Part shown: in pieces, positions 1 to 9,347 of the stretch
How the letters are laid out: the number at the start of each line of letters is the position of its first letter
Numbering within the stretch: position 1 is the first letter of the stretch
From: Sulfitobacter noctilucicola
GTDB lineage: Bacteria; Pseudomonadota; Alphaproteobacteria; Rhodobacterales; Rhodobacteraceae
Direction: 5' to 3'
NCBI RefSeq assembly: GCF_000622385.1
Contig: NZ_JASD01000008.1
Span: 2,728,001 to 2,792,000 of the forward strand
Length of the DNA stretch: 64,000 bases
Notes under the pieces: model-generated
What the model saw: the letters and a program-made list of their open reading frames with translations, nothing else
What the model was told of the DNA's origin: nothing
Database searches by the model: none
Program-made: the position numbers and the translations under genes

Positions 1-5
1 CCATC

Positions 6-31
6 GGCACTGCTCCCTAGGGAGCAGTGCC
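6..31. terminator. perfect 26-bp palindrome, terminator-like hairpin
   Basis: Positions 6-31 form a perfect inverted repeat: the 11-base arm GGCACTGCTCC, centre CTAG, then its exact complement. It starts 10 bases past the stop codon of the minus-strand PepSY gene, so it probably ends that transcript, and perhaps one entering from the left. Neither strand has a clear T run after it, so it is only terminator-like. Confidence 0.5.
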
Positions 32-40
32 AGATCATGC

Positions 41-1429
41 TCAGGTCAACCTCCGGCGAAGCCGTGGCAGCCTTGAGAGGACCAGCGTGTCCAAAGCGAG
101 GACGGTGAGCAATGCCAAACCCGCCATGGGGAATGCCATAGATACGGCCAGGCCCACCAGAACCGCGCCTTGCCACAGGGGCAACTCTTTCGGCATTGGC
201 GGCGCAGAGAGGCGTCCGGCGTTGACCGGTCGGCGCTTCCACCACAAGACGACTGCACTCAGGCACAAGAACAGAACAGAGAGACAGACCACAGTATTAG
301 CCAGTACGCTCCAGAACCCAAGTGTGCCCATGTGCAGCGCGATGCCAACGGCCATCGCCTTGCCTGCAAGCGAGTAATCTTCAAACCGGACATCCGCCAG
401 TATCTTGCCAGTAAACTGATCGACGTGAACAGTCCGGTCCGACATCGGATCAGTGCTGTCGGTGTTCATTGAATCCCGGCTTAGCGTCCAGACACCTGTG
501 TCCGACTGCGGCACATTCAACTGATAGCGGGCGTCAAACCCGATCTCACGCGCAAGCATATCTACCGTATCGATGCTAATCGTAGCCGCAGTAACACCTT
601 CCGTGCCTACATTGCTGCCAGATGCAGGCATAGGGGTTTGCTCAAGCGCCCAAGGCACCTCGCGACGATTGTGGTTCATGCTTGCGTGGGTTTCATCAGA
701 CAACGGTACATTGTCCCACTTCGCCGCCGGAAACTGGCTCCATGCCTGCACCATCTTGCCGCCCCAGATACCGGCCCAGGCCAGCCCCGAGATCAGGAAA
801 AACACGAGGAAGAGCGAAATCCAGATACCGACAACACCATGCAAGGATTTCCACAGCGCGCGTCCTTGGCCAAAGCGGGGGATCAGCGCCCTGCGCCAAC
901 CGGCTTCGCGCGGCCACCACATGTAAAGACCCGTGGCAATCAGGACCAAGGTAAGCGATGCCGCTGTTTCCAGCATGCGGTCACCGGTTACGCCAAGCAT
1001 CAGTTCGCTATGAATATTGTCGACAAAATCGTACCACCCGCTGCGGCGCGGGAAAGTCTCGATCACCTGAGCGGTGTAGGGATTAACCGCAACCATTATG
1101 GCATCTCCGTCCGCATCTACGCGGAACAAGGCAGCAACGTCGTCAGTGCGCGGTGCGACATATTGCTTCAACTCGCCGTCCGGCACGGCTGCGACGGCCG
1201 CTTGTGACTGAACCGATACCGGCTGCACGATCTCTTGAGGGACCACAGCAGTGCGTTCACCATCCCGCCCGTCAATCCATGCGATCCACAGCATCGACAT
1301 GCCGGTAATGGCAAGGATCGTAAGAAACGGCAGGACGACAAGCCCCGCATAGAAATGCCAGCGCCAAGCGGCGAAATAGAGTTTGTTCACGCCGCCCTCG
1401 GGCTGCGCATTGATGTTCGTAGATGTCAT
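41..1429 (-). CDS. PepSY-associated transmembrane (PepSY_TM) protein
   Basis: This 462-residue inner-membrane protein has the PepSY_TM layout: a first membrane helix near residues 26-50 preceded by RWHFYAG, a periplasmic stretch, NIHSELMLG near residue 139, a helix pair around 155-222 with SLHGVVG between, a second periplasmic PepSY-like part, ALHMGTLGFW near residue 370, and two or three more helices to the end. The repeated membrane-edge histidines are typical of the family and suggest haem or metal handling. Family members often accompany iron or siderophore uptake, but no TonB receptor is visible here. I chose the ATG at 1429 because a GGAG lies 8 bases upstream; a longer frame to 1537 lacks a site and overlaps the next gene. 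The exact substrate is unknown. Confidence 0.8.
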   Translation of the reverse strand: MTSTNINAQPEGGVNKLYFAAWRWHFYAGLVVLPFLTILAITGMSMLWIAWIDGRDGERTAVVPQEIVQPVSVQSQAAVAAVPDGELKQYVAPRTDDVAALFRVDADGDAIMVAVNPYTAQVIETFPRRSGWYDFVDNIHSELMLGVTGDRMLETAASLTLVLIATGLYMWWPREAGWRRALIPRFGQGRALWKSLHGVVGIWISLFLVFFLISGLAWAGIWGGKMVQAWSQFPAAKWDNVPLSDETHASMNHNRREVPWALEQTPMPASGSNVGTEGVTAATISIDTVDMLAREIGFDARYQLNVPQSDTGVWTLSRDSMNTDSTDPMSDRTVHVDQFTGKILADVRFEDYSLAGKAMAVGIALHMGTLGFWSVLANTVVCLSVLFLCLSAVVLWWKRRPVNAGRLSAPPMPKELPLWQGAVLVGLAVSMAFPMAGLALLTVLALDTLVLSRLPRLRRRLT

Positions 1430-1496
1430 GTGTCGGCTCCAAGCCTTGAGACCCGCGTGAATGCGGGCAAAATTTGAACTTTGGTTTGTGATAAGT

Positions 1497-1862
1497 TCAG
1501 GCTTGGGGTGGGGCGCGGGTCTGGCGTGCAGGGTCAAGCGGTCGGCTGTTGTGAAGCCGTTTCGCGACGAAGGTCAGGATACGCGTCTGATCGCAGCGTG
1601 CCACCGGAACGCCATGCGCATCGCGTGGCAAGAGAGCAGCGCCAATCAAACGGCAGGCTTCGCATTTCTGACCTTGTGTTCCGTCCTGCTCTCCTGCTGT
1701 GCCGCAAAGCTCTGCCAAGGTCCCGCCGGCAGCAACATAGGCCTCAAGTTCCGGTGACAACGCAGGCCGCGCACCGGTATGCGCAAATGCGGACACCGCC
1801 ATCGCCACAATGAGGGCGAAAGATATAAGAAGCTTGCTTATCATCCGGGTCGTGCTGCGCAT
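1497..1862 (-). CDS. small secreted protein with CxxC motif (DUF2946-like)
   Basis: The frame encodes about 121 residues with an N-terminal signal peptide (hydrophobic SKLLISFALIVAMAVSAFA, cleavage after AFA) and a mature part holding one isolated cysteine near residue 53 and a CEAC motif near residues 67-70. It runs in the same direction as the PepSY gene 68 bases further on, so the two probably form one unit. Small exported CxxC proteins of the DUF2946 kind are known beside metal or haem uptake genes; I make that link by resemblance only. An inner ATG at 1844 is an alternative start. A TATAAT box ends 10 bases before the first ATG, so translation may be nearly leaderless. Confidence 0.6.
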   Translation of the reverse strand: MRSTTRMISKLLISFALIVAMAVSAFAHTGARPALSPELEAYVAAGGTLAELCGTAGEQDGTQGQKCEACRLIGAALLPRDAHGVPVARCDQTRILTFVAKRLHNSRPLDPARQTRAPPQA

Positions 1863-1871
1863 GGGAAGTCG

Positions 1872-1877
1872 ATTATA
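1872..1877 (-). promoter_or_regulatory. perfect TATAAT -10 box for the CxxC protein gene
   Basis: On the minus strand TAATATAAT occurs with a perfect -10 hexamer at 1877-1872, and the first ATG (1862) follows 9 bases later. No good -35 hexamer lies 16-18 bases upstream. A start about 7 bases after the box would leave almost no leader before 1862 and about 20 bases before the inner ATG at 1844. Confidence 0.4.
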
Positions 1878-1961
1878 TTACTTCTGGGCATGGCACGAGA
1901 GGAATTTTAGCACGCGCGGCATTTCAAGCCAGACTACTTTGCGGCAGTAAAAGGTGGAGCT

Positions 1962-1986
1962 GCTTTCCGCAACGAAAGCGGAAAGC
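1962..1986. terminator. 9-bp stem hairpin after pyc
   Basis: GCTTTCCGC (1962-1970) and GCGGAAAGC (1978-1986) pair perfectly around a 7-base loop, 27 bases past the pyc stop codon on the minus strand. There is no T run, so it is terminator-like only. Confidence 0.4.
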
Positions 1987-2012
1987 GAGCCAGAATTCGT
2001 GCGGGCCTCGCC

Positions 2013-5000
2013 TTACTCCAGCTCTACAAGCAAATCCTTGGCGTCAATCTGACCACCTGCTGTCACATGCACAGCTTTGACAACTGCGTCGCGCTCTGCA
2101 TGGATGCCCGTTTCCATCTTCATCGCTTCAATCGTCAGCAGCAGATCGCCTGCATGAACCTGCTGGCCGACTACCGCACCGACGGAGGCCACGACACCCG
2201 GCATAGGCGCACCGATGTGGTTTTCATTGGCGGGGTCTGCCTTTGGCCGCTGGATGGTGGTGGCCTTTACCAGACGGTTGGGCACGCGGATCACACGAGG
2301 CTGGCCGTTGAGTTCAAAGAAGACTTTGACCTCACCATCTTCATTCGTGTCGCTTGCGGCCTGCATGCGGATTTCCAGCGTCTTGCCGGGGTCGATTTCA
2401 GCGCTGATTTCTTCGGAAGGCTCCATACCATAAAAGAAAGTCTGGGTCGGCAACGTGCGCACCGGCCCGTACTGGCGGTGGCGGCCCATGTAATCGAGGA
2501 ACACCTTGGGATACATCAGATAACCAGCGAGGTCTTCGTTATCGATTTCCAGACCTTCGAGTTTCTTCGAAAGTTCAGCGCGGGTTGCTTCAAGATCGAC
2601 AGGGGCAAGGTGCTTGCCGGGGCGTTCGGTATTGGGCTTTTCATCCTTTAGCGCCTTACGGATGATTGTATCAGGAAAGCCGCCGGGAGGCTGGCCGAGG
2701 TTGCCGCGCATCATGTCGATCACTGAATCGGGGAAGGCCACGTCGGTTTCGGGGTCTTCGACATCCGCCCGGCTTAGCCCTTGGGACACCATCATCAATG
2801 CCATGTCACCGACAACTTTCGAGGACGGCGTCACTTTGACGATATCACCAAACATCTGGTTCACATCCGCATAGGTGCGTGCGACCTCGGGCCAACGGTC
2901 GTCCAGACCAAGTGAGGACGCCTGCGCCTTGAGATTGGTGAACTGACCACCGGGCATCTCATGGAGGTATACTTCTGAAGACGGAGCCTGCATGCCGGTC
3001 TCAAACGCACCGTACTGGTGACGGACCTCTTCCCAATAATCGGAAATCTCGCGCACCGCATCCATATCAAGGCCGGTATCGCGGTCGGTGTGTTTGAGCG
3101 CTGAAACAACGGAGCCCAGAGTTGCCTGCGAGGTGTTCCCTGACAGCGCGTCCATCGCGCAATCAACGGCATCAACGCCTGCTTCGGACGCGGCAAGGAT
3201 CGTGGCGCAGGCAATGCCGGCAGTGTCGTGCGTATGGAAGTGGATCGGCAGGCCCACTTCTGATTTCAGCGCCTTAACCAACACGCGCGCCTGAGCAGGC
3301 TTCAGCAATCCGGCCATGTCCTTGAGACCGAGCACGTGGGCACCTGCGGCCTTCAGGTCTTTGCCCATCTGGACGTAGTATTTCAGGTCATACTTCGCAC
3401 GGTCGGGGTCAAAGATGTCACCGGTGTAGCAGATCGTGCCTTCGCAGACTTTGTTGGCGTCAATCACGGCGTCCATCGCGACGCGCATGTTTTCGACCCA
3501 GTTGAGGCTGTCAAAGACGCGGAAGACATCAACGCCGGATTCAGCGGCCTGTTTTACAAAGAACTGCACCACATTGTCGGGATAGTTGGTGTAGCCCACA
3601 CCGTTTGAGGCGCGCAAAAGCATCTGCGTCATCAGGTTGGGCATGCGTTCGCGCAGGTCGCGCAGGCGCTGCCACGGACATTCCTGCAAGAAGCGATAGG
3701 CGACGTCGAAAGTCGCACCGCCCCAGCACTCGACGGAGAAAAGCTGTGGTAGGTTGGCGGCGTAGGCGGGGGCCACCTTGATCATGTCATGGCTGCGCAT
3801 TCGGGTGGCCAGCAGGCTTTGGTGGCCGTCGCGCATTGTGGTGTCGGTGATGAGCAGTTGTTGCTGGGCCTGCATCCAGTCGGCCACGGCTTGCGGGCCT
3901 TTTTGCTCCAGCAGGTTGCGGGTGCCCATCATCGGCTCTGCACGGCTTTCCGGTGGTTTCGGTTGGCGCACGGTCGCGGGCAGACGCGGGTGGCCTTTGG
4001 TCTCGGGATGGCCATTCACGGTGATGTCCGCGATGTAGGTCAGGACCTTGGTACCGCGATCCTTGCGCTTGGTGAACTGGAACAGCTCAGGCGTCTCGTC
4101 AATGAATTTGGTGTGGTAGGTATTGTCGAGAAAACTCGGGTGATGCAGCAGATTTTCAACAAAGGCGATATTGGTCGATACGCCTCTGATGCGGAATTCG
4201 CGCAAGGCGCGGTCCATACGGGCGATGGCAAGCTCGGGCGTTTGTGCCTTGGCGGTTACTTTTACCAGCAGGCTGTCGTAGTAGCGCGTGATAACGCCAC
4301 CTGAATAAGCGGTGCCGCCGTCAAGTCGGATGCCCATACCTGTGGCTTCGCGGAAAGCGGTGATGCGGCCATAGTCGGGGATGAAGTTGTTCTGCGGGTC
4401 TTCCGTCGTGATGCGCGTTTGCAGGGCATGACCTTGCAACTGGATGTCGTCCTGTGACGCCTTGCCCGTCGCTTCGGCGATGGTCTTGCCCTCTGCGATC
4501 AGGATTTGCGCTTGCACGATGTCGATGCCGGTGACTTCTTCGGTGACGGTATGTTCGACCTGCACGCGCGGGTTCACTTCGATGAAGTAGAACTTGCCGT
4601 CGGCCATATCCATCAGGAATTCGACGGTGCCTGCGCATTCGTAGTTCACATGGGCGCAGATCTTGCGGCCAAGATCGCAGATTTCGGTGCGCTGTTCTTC
4701 GGTGAGGTAGGGGGCGGGAGCGCGCTCAACCACTTTTTGGTTGCGGCGCTGGACGGAGCAGTCACGCTCGTACAGGTGGTAGATTTCACCGTGCTTGTCG
4801 CCAAGGATCTGCACTTCGACATGGCGCGCCTTGAGGATCATCTTTTCAAGGTAACCTTCGCCGTTGCCGAAAGCGGCTTCGGCCTCGCGGCGGCCTTCGA
4901 GGACTTTCTCCTCCAACTCGCTCTCTTCATAGATAGGTCGCATGCCGCGACCGCCGCCCCCCCAAGAGGCTTTGAGCATGAAAGGATAGCCGACTTCTGC

Positions 5001-5453
5001 GGCTTCCTTGCGGATGGCATCCATGTCATCGCCCAGCACTTCAGTGGCGGGGATGACCGGAACACCGGCTTCTTGCGCTACGCGACGGGCGCTGGCTTTG
5101 TCGCCCAACGCCCGCATGGTTTCAGCCTTGGGGCCGATAAAGGTAATGCCGTTATTTTCGCAGGCGTCCACGAACTCGGGGTTTTCCGACAGCAGACCGT
5201 AACCGGGATGGATCGCGTCAGCACCGGAGGCTTTGGCGACGCGAATGATCTCTGGGATGCTCAGGTAGGCGGCAACGGGGCCAAGGCCCTCACCGATGCG
5301 GTAGGCCTCATCAGCCTTGAAGCGGTGCAGGCCCAGTTTGTCCTCTTCGGCGTAAACGGCGACGGTTTTCTTGCCCATCTCGTTGGCCGCGCGCATGATG
5401 CGGATCGCGATTTCGCCGCGGTTGGCGATGAGGATTTTCTTGAAGTCGGGCAT
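2013..5453 (-). CDS. pyc: pyruvate carboxylase
   Basis: A 1146-residue single-chain pyruvate carboxylase, the full length for the family. It carboxylates pyruvate to oxaloacetate using ATP and bicarbonate, refilling the TCA cycle. In order: biotin carboxylase domain (starts KKILIANRGEIA, glycine-rich ATP loop SWGGGGRGM near residue 165), carboxyltransferase TIM barrel (LLITDTTMRDGHQS near 535, HTHDT metal ligands near 745), the PYC_OADA tail, and a C-terminal biotinyl domain with AMKMET, the biotinylated lysine being K1112. The ATG at 5453 fits the family start. It is followed upstream by lldD on the same strand 123 bases away, so lactate-derived pyruvate may be fed directly to this enzyme. 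Confidence 0.97.
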   Translation of the reverse strand: MPDFKKILIANRGEIAIRIMRAANEMGKKTVAVYAEEDKLGLHRFKADEAYRIGEGLGPVAAYLSIPEIIRVAKASGADAIHPGYGLLSENPEFVDACENNGITFIGPKAETMRALGDKASARRVAQEAGVPVIPATEVLGDDMDAIRKEAAEVGYPFMLKASWGGGGRGMRPIYEESELEEKVLEGRREAEAAFGNGEGYLEKMILKARHVEVQILGDKHGEIYHLYERDCSVQRRNQKVVERAPAPYLTEEQRTEICDLGRKICAHVNYECAGTVEFLMDMADGKFYFIEVNPRVQVEHTVTEEVTGIDIVQAQILIAEGKTIAEATGKASQDDIQLQGHALQTRITTEDPQNNFIPDYGRITAFREATGMGIRLDGGTAYSGGVITRYYDSLLVKVTAKAQTPELAIARMDRALREFRIRGVSTNIAFVENLLHHPSFLDNTYHTKFIDETPELFQFTKRKDRGTKVLTYIADITVNGHPETKGHPRLPATVRQPKPPESRAEPMMGTRNLLEQKGPQAVADWMQAQQQLLITDTTMRDGHQSLLATRMRSHDMIKVAPAYAANLPQLFSVECWGGATFDVAYRFLQECPWQRLRDLRERMPNLMTQMLLRASNGVGYTNYPDNVVQFFVKQAAESGVDVFRVFDSLNWVENMRVAMDAVIDANKVCEGTICYTGDIFDPDRAKYDLKYYVQMGKDLKAAGAHVLGLKDMAGLLKPAQARVLVKALKSEVGLPIHFHTHDTAGIACATILAASEAGVDAVDCAMDALSGNTSQATLGSVVSALKHTDRDTGLDMDAVREISDYWEEVRHQYGAFETGMQAPSSEVYLHEMPGGQFTNLKAQASSLGLDDRWPEVARTYADVNQMFGDIVKVTPSSKVVGDMALMMVSQGLSRADVEDPETDVAFPDSVIDMMRGNLGQPPGGFPDTIIRKALKDEKPNTERPGKHLAPVDLEATRAELSKKLEGLEIDNEDLAGYLMYPKVFLDYMGRHRQYGPVRTLPTQTFFYGMEPSEEISAEIDPGKTLEIRMQAASDTNEDGEVKVFFELNGQPRVIRVPNRLVKATTIQRPKADPANENHIGAPMPGVVASVGAVVGQQVHAGDLLLTIEAMKMETGIHAERDAVVKAVHVTAGGQIDAKDLLVELE

Positions 5454-5576
5454 TTGGTTCTCCGGTCTTTGCTGTCGCGCACTCTAGGGACGCCGCACTG
5501 CGGCACAATACCCAATACCCCGCAGTTTGTCACATTCGTGAAACAATTGACCCGCTGTGTGGCGTGGCGGGCGATG

Positions 5577-6716
5577 TCATCCTAGTTTCAGCGTATCGGG
5601 AAGTGATCCGAGGTCTGCGGCACCAAGCTGGCCCATATTCGCCGCCATATCTTTGGCCAGAATATCGATCAGGTGATCGACCCCCTTCGCGCCCATAGCG
5701 CCCAGCGCAAAATGGAATGCACGCCCCAGCATGACAAAGTCAGCGCCTAGGGCGAGGGCGCGCAGGATATCGAGGCCGGATTCCACACCACTGTCGAAAA
5801 TCAGCGGCAACTTGGTGGCTGCGCGGATGGCGGGGAGGGCCTCAATGGACGCGGGAGACGCGTCAAACTGACGGCCTGCGTGGTTCGAGATCCAGATGGC
5901 ATCCGCGCCCATTGTTTCGAGCCGTGTAGCGTCTTCGCCGCGCATCACACCTTTGACCACCAAAGGACCGTCCCAATTGTCGCGCAGCCAGGTCACATAG
6001 CTCCAATCCGGTGAAGTCCGCAAAAGATAGCCGACATGGGCGGTGGGCGGCAGGCCTTCGGTCGCGGCGGATGTGTATTTGTCGATCCCGCGCATGTAGG
6101 GCATGCCACGTTTTGCGGTCTCCATTGCCCATGTGGGACAGGTTGCGATCTGGGCCAAAATCCGCGGAGTGATCTTGGGCGGGTTGGTAAGGCCCGAGCG
6201 GACCTGCCGCTCCCGGCGCGAGGATGTCGGCACATCAACTGTAAGAACGAGCGTGTTAAAACCTGCATCTTTGGCTCTTGCCAGCATGTCACGGCGAATG
6301 TCGGGATCACGTGGCGGATAAAGCTGGAACCACGCGTGCTCGCCAATGTGGGGGGCCATGTCTTCGGGGCTGCGCGTGGCCACGGTCGAGATGCAATAGG
6401 GGATGTTATGTGTGGCACCGGCCTGTGCAAGTGCCGGCTCTGCTCCGGGCCAGATCAGGCCGGACATGCCGATGGGCGCGATCCCGAACGGCAAGGGGTA
6501 GGTCTGGCCCAGAAAAGACGTGGTGAGATCAGGAGTGATATCGCCATGCAGAATCGAAGGCGGGAAACCGATTTTGTCCAGCTCGGTCCTGTTGCGGGAT
6601 TTCGTCGCTTCGTTGCCTGTCCCGCTGTCGAGGTACTCCCATACAAATTTTGGAATGCGCCTTTTTGCAAGACGGCGGAGATCGGAAAGTGCGGGATAGC
6701 GGCTGTGTAAATCCAT
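5577..6716 (-). CDS. lldD: FMN-dependent L-lactate dehydrogenase
   Basis: A 379-residue member of the FMN-dependent alpha-hydroxy-acid dehydrogenase family, which oxidises L-lactate (or a close hydroxy acid) to pyruvate and passes electrons to the respiratory chain. Visible family signatures are FPLPFGIAPIGMSG-like flavin-binding sequence near residue 75, the catalytic histidine in SNHAGRQ near residue 275, and the FMN phosphate-binding stretch DSGVESGLDILRALALGAD following it. The frame is open much further upstream, but MDLHSRYP at 6716 gives the usual family N-terminus and length. It lies upstream of pyc on the same strand and is divergent from the uvrD-type helicase. Substrate specificity within the family cannot be told from sequence alone, so glycolate or mandelate oxidation is possible. 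Confidence 0.85.
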   Translation of the reverse strand: MDLHSRYPALSDLRRLAKRRIPKFVWEYLDSGTGNEATKSRNRTELDKIGFPPSILHGDITPDLTTSFLGQTYPLPFGIAPIGMSGLIWPGAEPALAQAGATHNIPYCISTVATRSPEDMAPHIGEHAWFQLYPPRDPDIRRDMLARAKDAGFNTLVLTVDVPTSSRRERQVRSGLTNPPKITPRILAQIATCPTWAMETAKRGMPYMRGIDKYTSAATEGLPPTAHVGYLLRTSPDWSYVTWLRDNWDGPLVVKGVMRGEDATRLETMGADAIWISNHAGRQFDASPASIEALPAIRAATKLPLIFDSGVESGLDILRALALGADFVMLGRAFHFALGAMGAKGVDHLIDILAKDMAANMGQLGAADLGSLPDTLKLG

Positions 6717-6887
6717 AAACGTATCTGTGCCTAGTGGGCGCGGATTGTCCAGTAAGAGAGGTTCGGGTTTATGCGCCAAGCGCAGCCGGGCACCGTGGGC
6801 AAAGCGGTGAAAATTCTTTGTGAAGACGTGAGGAACATCTGTGGAACATGGGTTTTCCTTTGATGGATACCTCGCTAGGTTAGCGTC

Positions 6888-9341
6888 ATGAGCGATTTTG
6901 ATGAAATGGACGCCTTTGAAGGCGCATCTTTGTCGGCACGTGCGATGGCAGCACGGCCACAGCCGTATCTTGACGGGTTGAACCCTGCACAACGCGCCGC
7001 CGTGGAGCAGATGGACGGCCCTGTGTTGATGCTTGCGGGGGCTGGTACTGGCAAGACAAAGGCGCTGACCACGCGTATTGTGCACCTGATGCAAACGGGG
7101 CGGGCGCGGCCCAACGAGATTCTGGCGGTGACCTTTACCAACAAAGCCGCGCGGGAGATGAAGAATCGCGTGGGGTCCATGTTGGGGCAGCATGTTGAGG
7201 GAATGCCGTGGCTGGGCACATTCCACGCCATCTGCGTGAAGTTGCTGCGCCGTCATGCGGAACTGGTGGGGTTAAAAAGCAACTTCACCATTCTGGACAC
7301 TGACGACCAGCTGCGTCTGCTCAAACAATTGATCCGTGCCGAGGATATCGATGATAAACGCTGGCCGGCGCGTATGTTGTCGGGGATCATCGACGCTTGG
7401 AAGAACAAGGCGATCACACCGGATAAGGTGCCGGTCGCGGATGCGGGTGCCTATAACCACCTTGGCCCTAAACTCTATGCCGCCTATCAGGCGAGGCTGA
7501 CCGAGCTGAATGCCACAGATTTCGGTGATCTGTTGCTGCATATGGTGACGATATTCCAGAACCACCCCGACGTGCTGGAGCAATACCAGCGCTGGTTCAA
7601 ATACATCCTTGTCGACGAGTATCAGGATACCAACGTCGCTCAATACCTGTGGTTGCGGCTGCTGGCGCAGGGGCACAAGAACATCTGCTGTGTGGGGGAT
7701 GACGATCAGTCGATCTATGGCTGGCGCGGGGCCGAAGTGGGCAACATCCTGCGGTTCGAGACGGATTTCCCCGGTGCCCATGTGGTCAAGCTGGAACAGA
7801 ACTACCGCTCAACCCCGCATATTCTGGCAGCTGCGTCCGGCGTGATTGCCGGTAATCAGGGGCGTTTGGGCAAAACACTTTGGACCGAACGGGACGAGGG
7901 CGAAAAAGTGCGCCTGATCGGCCATTGGGACGGCGAAGAAGAAGCCCGCTGGATCGGGGACGAGGTCGAGGCGATGCAGCGCGGCACGCGCGGGATGGAA
8001 CCTGTGTCGCTGGATCACATGGCGATCTTGGTGCGGGCGTCGCACCAGATGCGCGCCTTCGAAGACCGGTTTCTGACCATCGGATTGCCGTATCGCGTAA
8101 TCGGCGGCCCGCGTTTTTACGAGCGGATGGAGATCCGCGATGCGATGGCCTATTTCCGCGTTGTCACCAGCCCGGATGATGATCTTGCGTTCGAACGGAT
8201 TGTGAATACACCAAAGCGGGGCCTTGGCGATAAAGCGCAGCAAAAGATACAGGTCACGGCGCGGCAACACGGGGTTAACCTTGTGGATGGTGCACGCATC
8301 CTGCTGTCCGAGGGCGGCCTTACTGGCAAGGGGGCCGCACAGTTGCGGTTGTTGATCGACGGGATCGAGCGCTGGAACAGCAAGCTGCGCGGACCTGCGA
8401 TGCCGGTGGATGTTGAAAACGCTGTTCTGGATGATGAGACCGGACCAGTGCGGCAGGAATACGGACCGCCAGAGATGTCCCATATGGAGCTGGCAGAGAT
8501 TATTCTGGACGAGTCCGGCTATACCGGCATGTGGCAGAACGACAAGACGCCCGAAGCGCCGGGGCGGCTGGAGAACCTCAAGGAACTGGTCAAGGCGCTG
8601 GAACAGTTCGAGAACCTGCAAGGGTTCCTTGAGCATGTCAGCCTGATTATGGACAACGAAAGCGATGACGGCGGTGCGAAGGTCAGTATCATGACGCTGC
8701 ATGCGGCCAAGGGTCTGGAATTTCCGGCAGTGTTTCTGCCCGGGTGGGAAGACGGGCTGTTCCCTTCACAACGCTCTATGGACGAGAGCGGGATCAAGGG
8801 ATTGGAAGAAGAACGCAGGCTTGCTTATGTCGGCATCACGCGGGCCGAGGCGATTTGCACGATCAGCTTTGCCGCGAACCGGCGGGTTTTCGGGCAGTGG
8901 CAATCCTCCATGCCGTCACGGTTTATTGACGAATTGCCAGAGGATCATGTTGAGGTGCTGACGCCACCGGGTCTGTATGGCGGCGGATTTGGCGCGGCTG
9001 GTATGGCGTCGTCTGCCTCCGTGCGCGAACAAGAGATGATGGGCTCGAACCTGCACAACAAGGCGGCAGAGGCGAATGTCTATAATTCACCCGGTTGGCG
9101 GCGGTTGCAGGCGCGGGCAGGGGAGCGGGGCATCTCGCAGCCTGCGGAATCCCGCAATATGACGATTGATATGAACGCGGTCAGCAGCTTCATGATGGGG
9201 GAGCGCGTGTTCCACCAGAAGTTCGGCTATGGCGCGATCATCGGTATCGAGGGCGACAAGCTGGAAGTGGAATTCGAGAAAGCGGGGACCAAAAAGGTCG
9301 TGTCCCGCTTCCTCACCGGTTGTGATGATGTGCCGTTCTAG
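6888..9341 (+). CDS. uvrD: UvrD/PcrA-type superfamily I DNA helicase
   Basis: An 817-residue 3'-5' DNA helicase of the UvrD/PcrA/Rep family, acting in nucleotide excision repair, mismatch repair and removal of protein roadblocks. Walker A is GAGTGKT at residues 51-57, Walker B is DEYQDTN from D243, followed by the GDDDQSIYGWRGA motif, QNYRST, and the C-terminal motifs VSIMTLHAAKGLEF and EEERRLAYVGITRA. The C-terminus ends in the Tudor-like segment typical of PcrA/UvrD (KFGYGAIIGIEGDKLEVEFE). The start follows a 171-base divergent gap with lldD. It ends 6 bases before the stop of the convergent secreted-protein gene. Confidence 0.95.
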   Translation: MSDFDEMDAFEGASLSARAMAARPQPYLDGLNPAQRAAVEQMDGPVLMLAGAGTGKTKALTTRIVHLMQTGRARPNEILAVTFTNKAAREMKNRVGSMLGQHVEGMPWLGTFHAICVKLLRRHAELVGLKSNFTILDTDDQLRLLKQLIRAEDIDDKRWPARMLSGIIDAWKNKAITPDKVPVADAGAYNHLGPKLYAAYQARLTELNATDFGDLLLHMVTIFQNHPDVLEQYQRWFKYILVDEYQDTNVAQYLWLRLLAQGHKNICCVGDDDQSIYGWRGAEVGNILRFETDFPGAHVVKLEQNYRSTPHILAAASGVIAGNQGRLGKTLWTERDEGEKVRLIGHWDGEEEARWIGDEVEAMQRGTRGMEPVSLDHMAILVRASHQMRAFEDRFLTIGLPYRVIGGPRFYERMEIRDAMAYFRVVTSPDDDLAFERIVNTPKRGLGDKAQQKIQVTARQHGVNLVDGARILLSEGGLTGKGAAQLRLLIDGIERWNSKLRGPAMPVDVENAVLDDETGPVRQEYGPPEMSHMELAEIILDESGYTGMWQNDKTPEAPGRLENLKELVKALEQFENLQGFLEHVSLIMDNESDDGGAKVSIMTLHAAKGLEFPAVFLPGWEDGLFPSQRSMDESGIKGLEEERRLAYVGITRAEAICTISFAANRRVFGQWQSSMPSRFIDELPEDHVEVLTPPGLYGGGFGAAGMASSASVREQEMMGSNLHNKAAEANVYNSPGWRRLQARAGERGISQPAESRNMTIDMNAVSSFMMGERVFHQKFGYGAIIGIEGDKLEVEFEKAGTKKVVSRFLTGCDDVPF

Positions 9342-9347
9342 AGCGCG

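Noticed and set aside
4506..5585. Plus-strand open frame of 359 codons over pyc
   Set aside because: Shadow of pyc; no ribosome site, and the protein is Asp/Gly/Phe-rich without family features.
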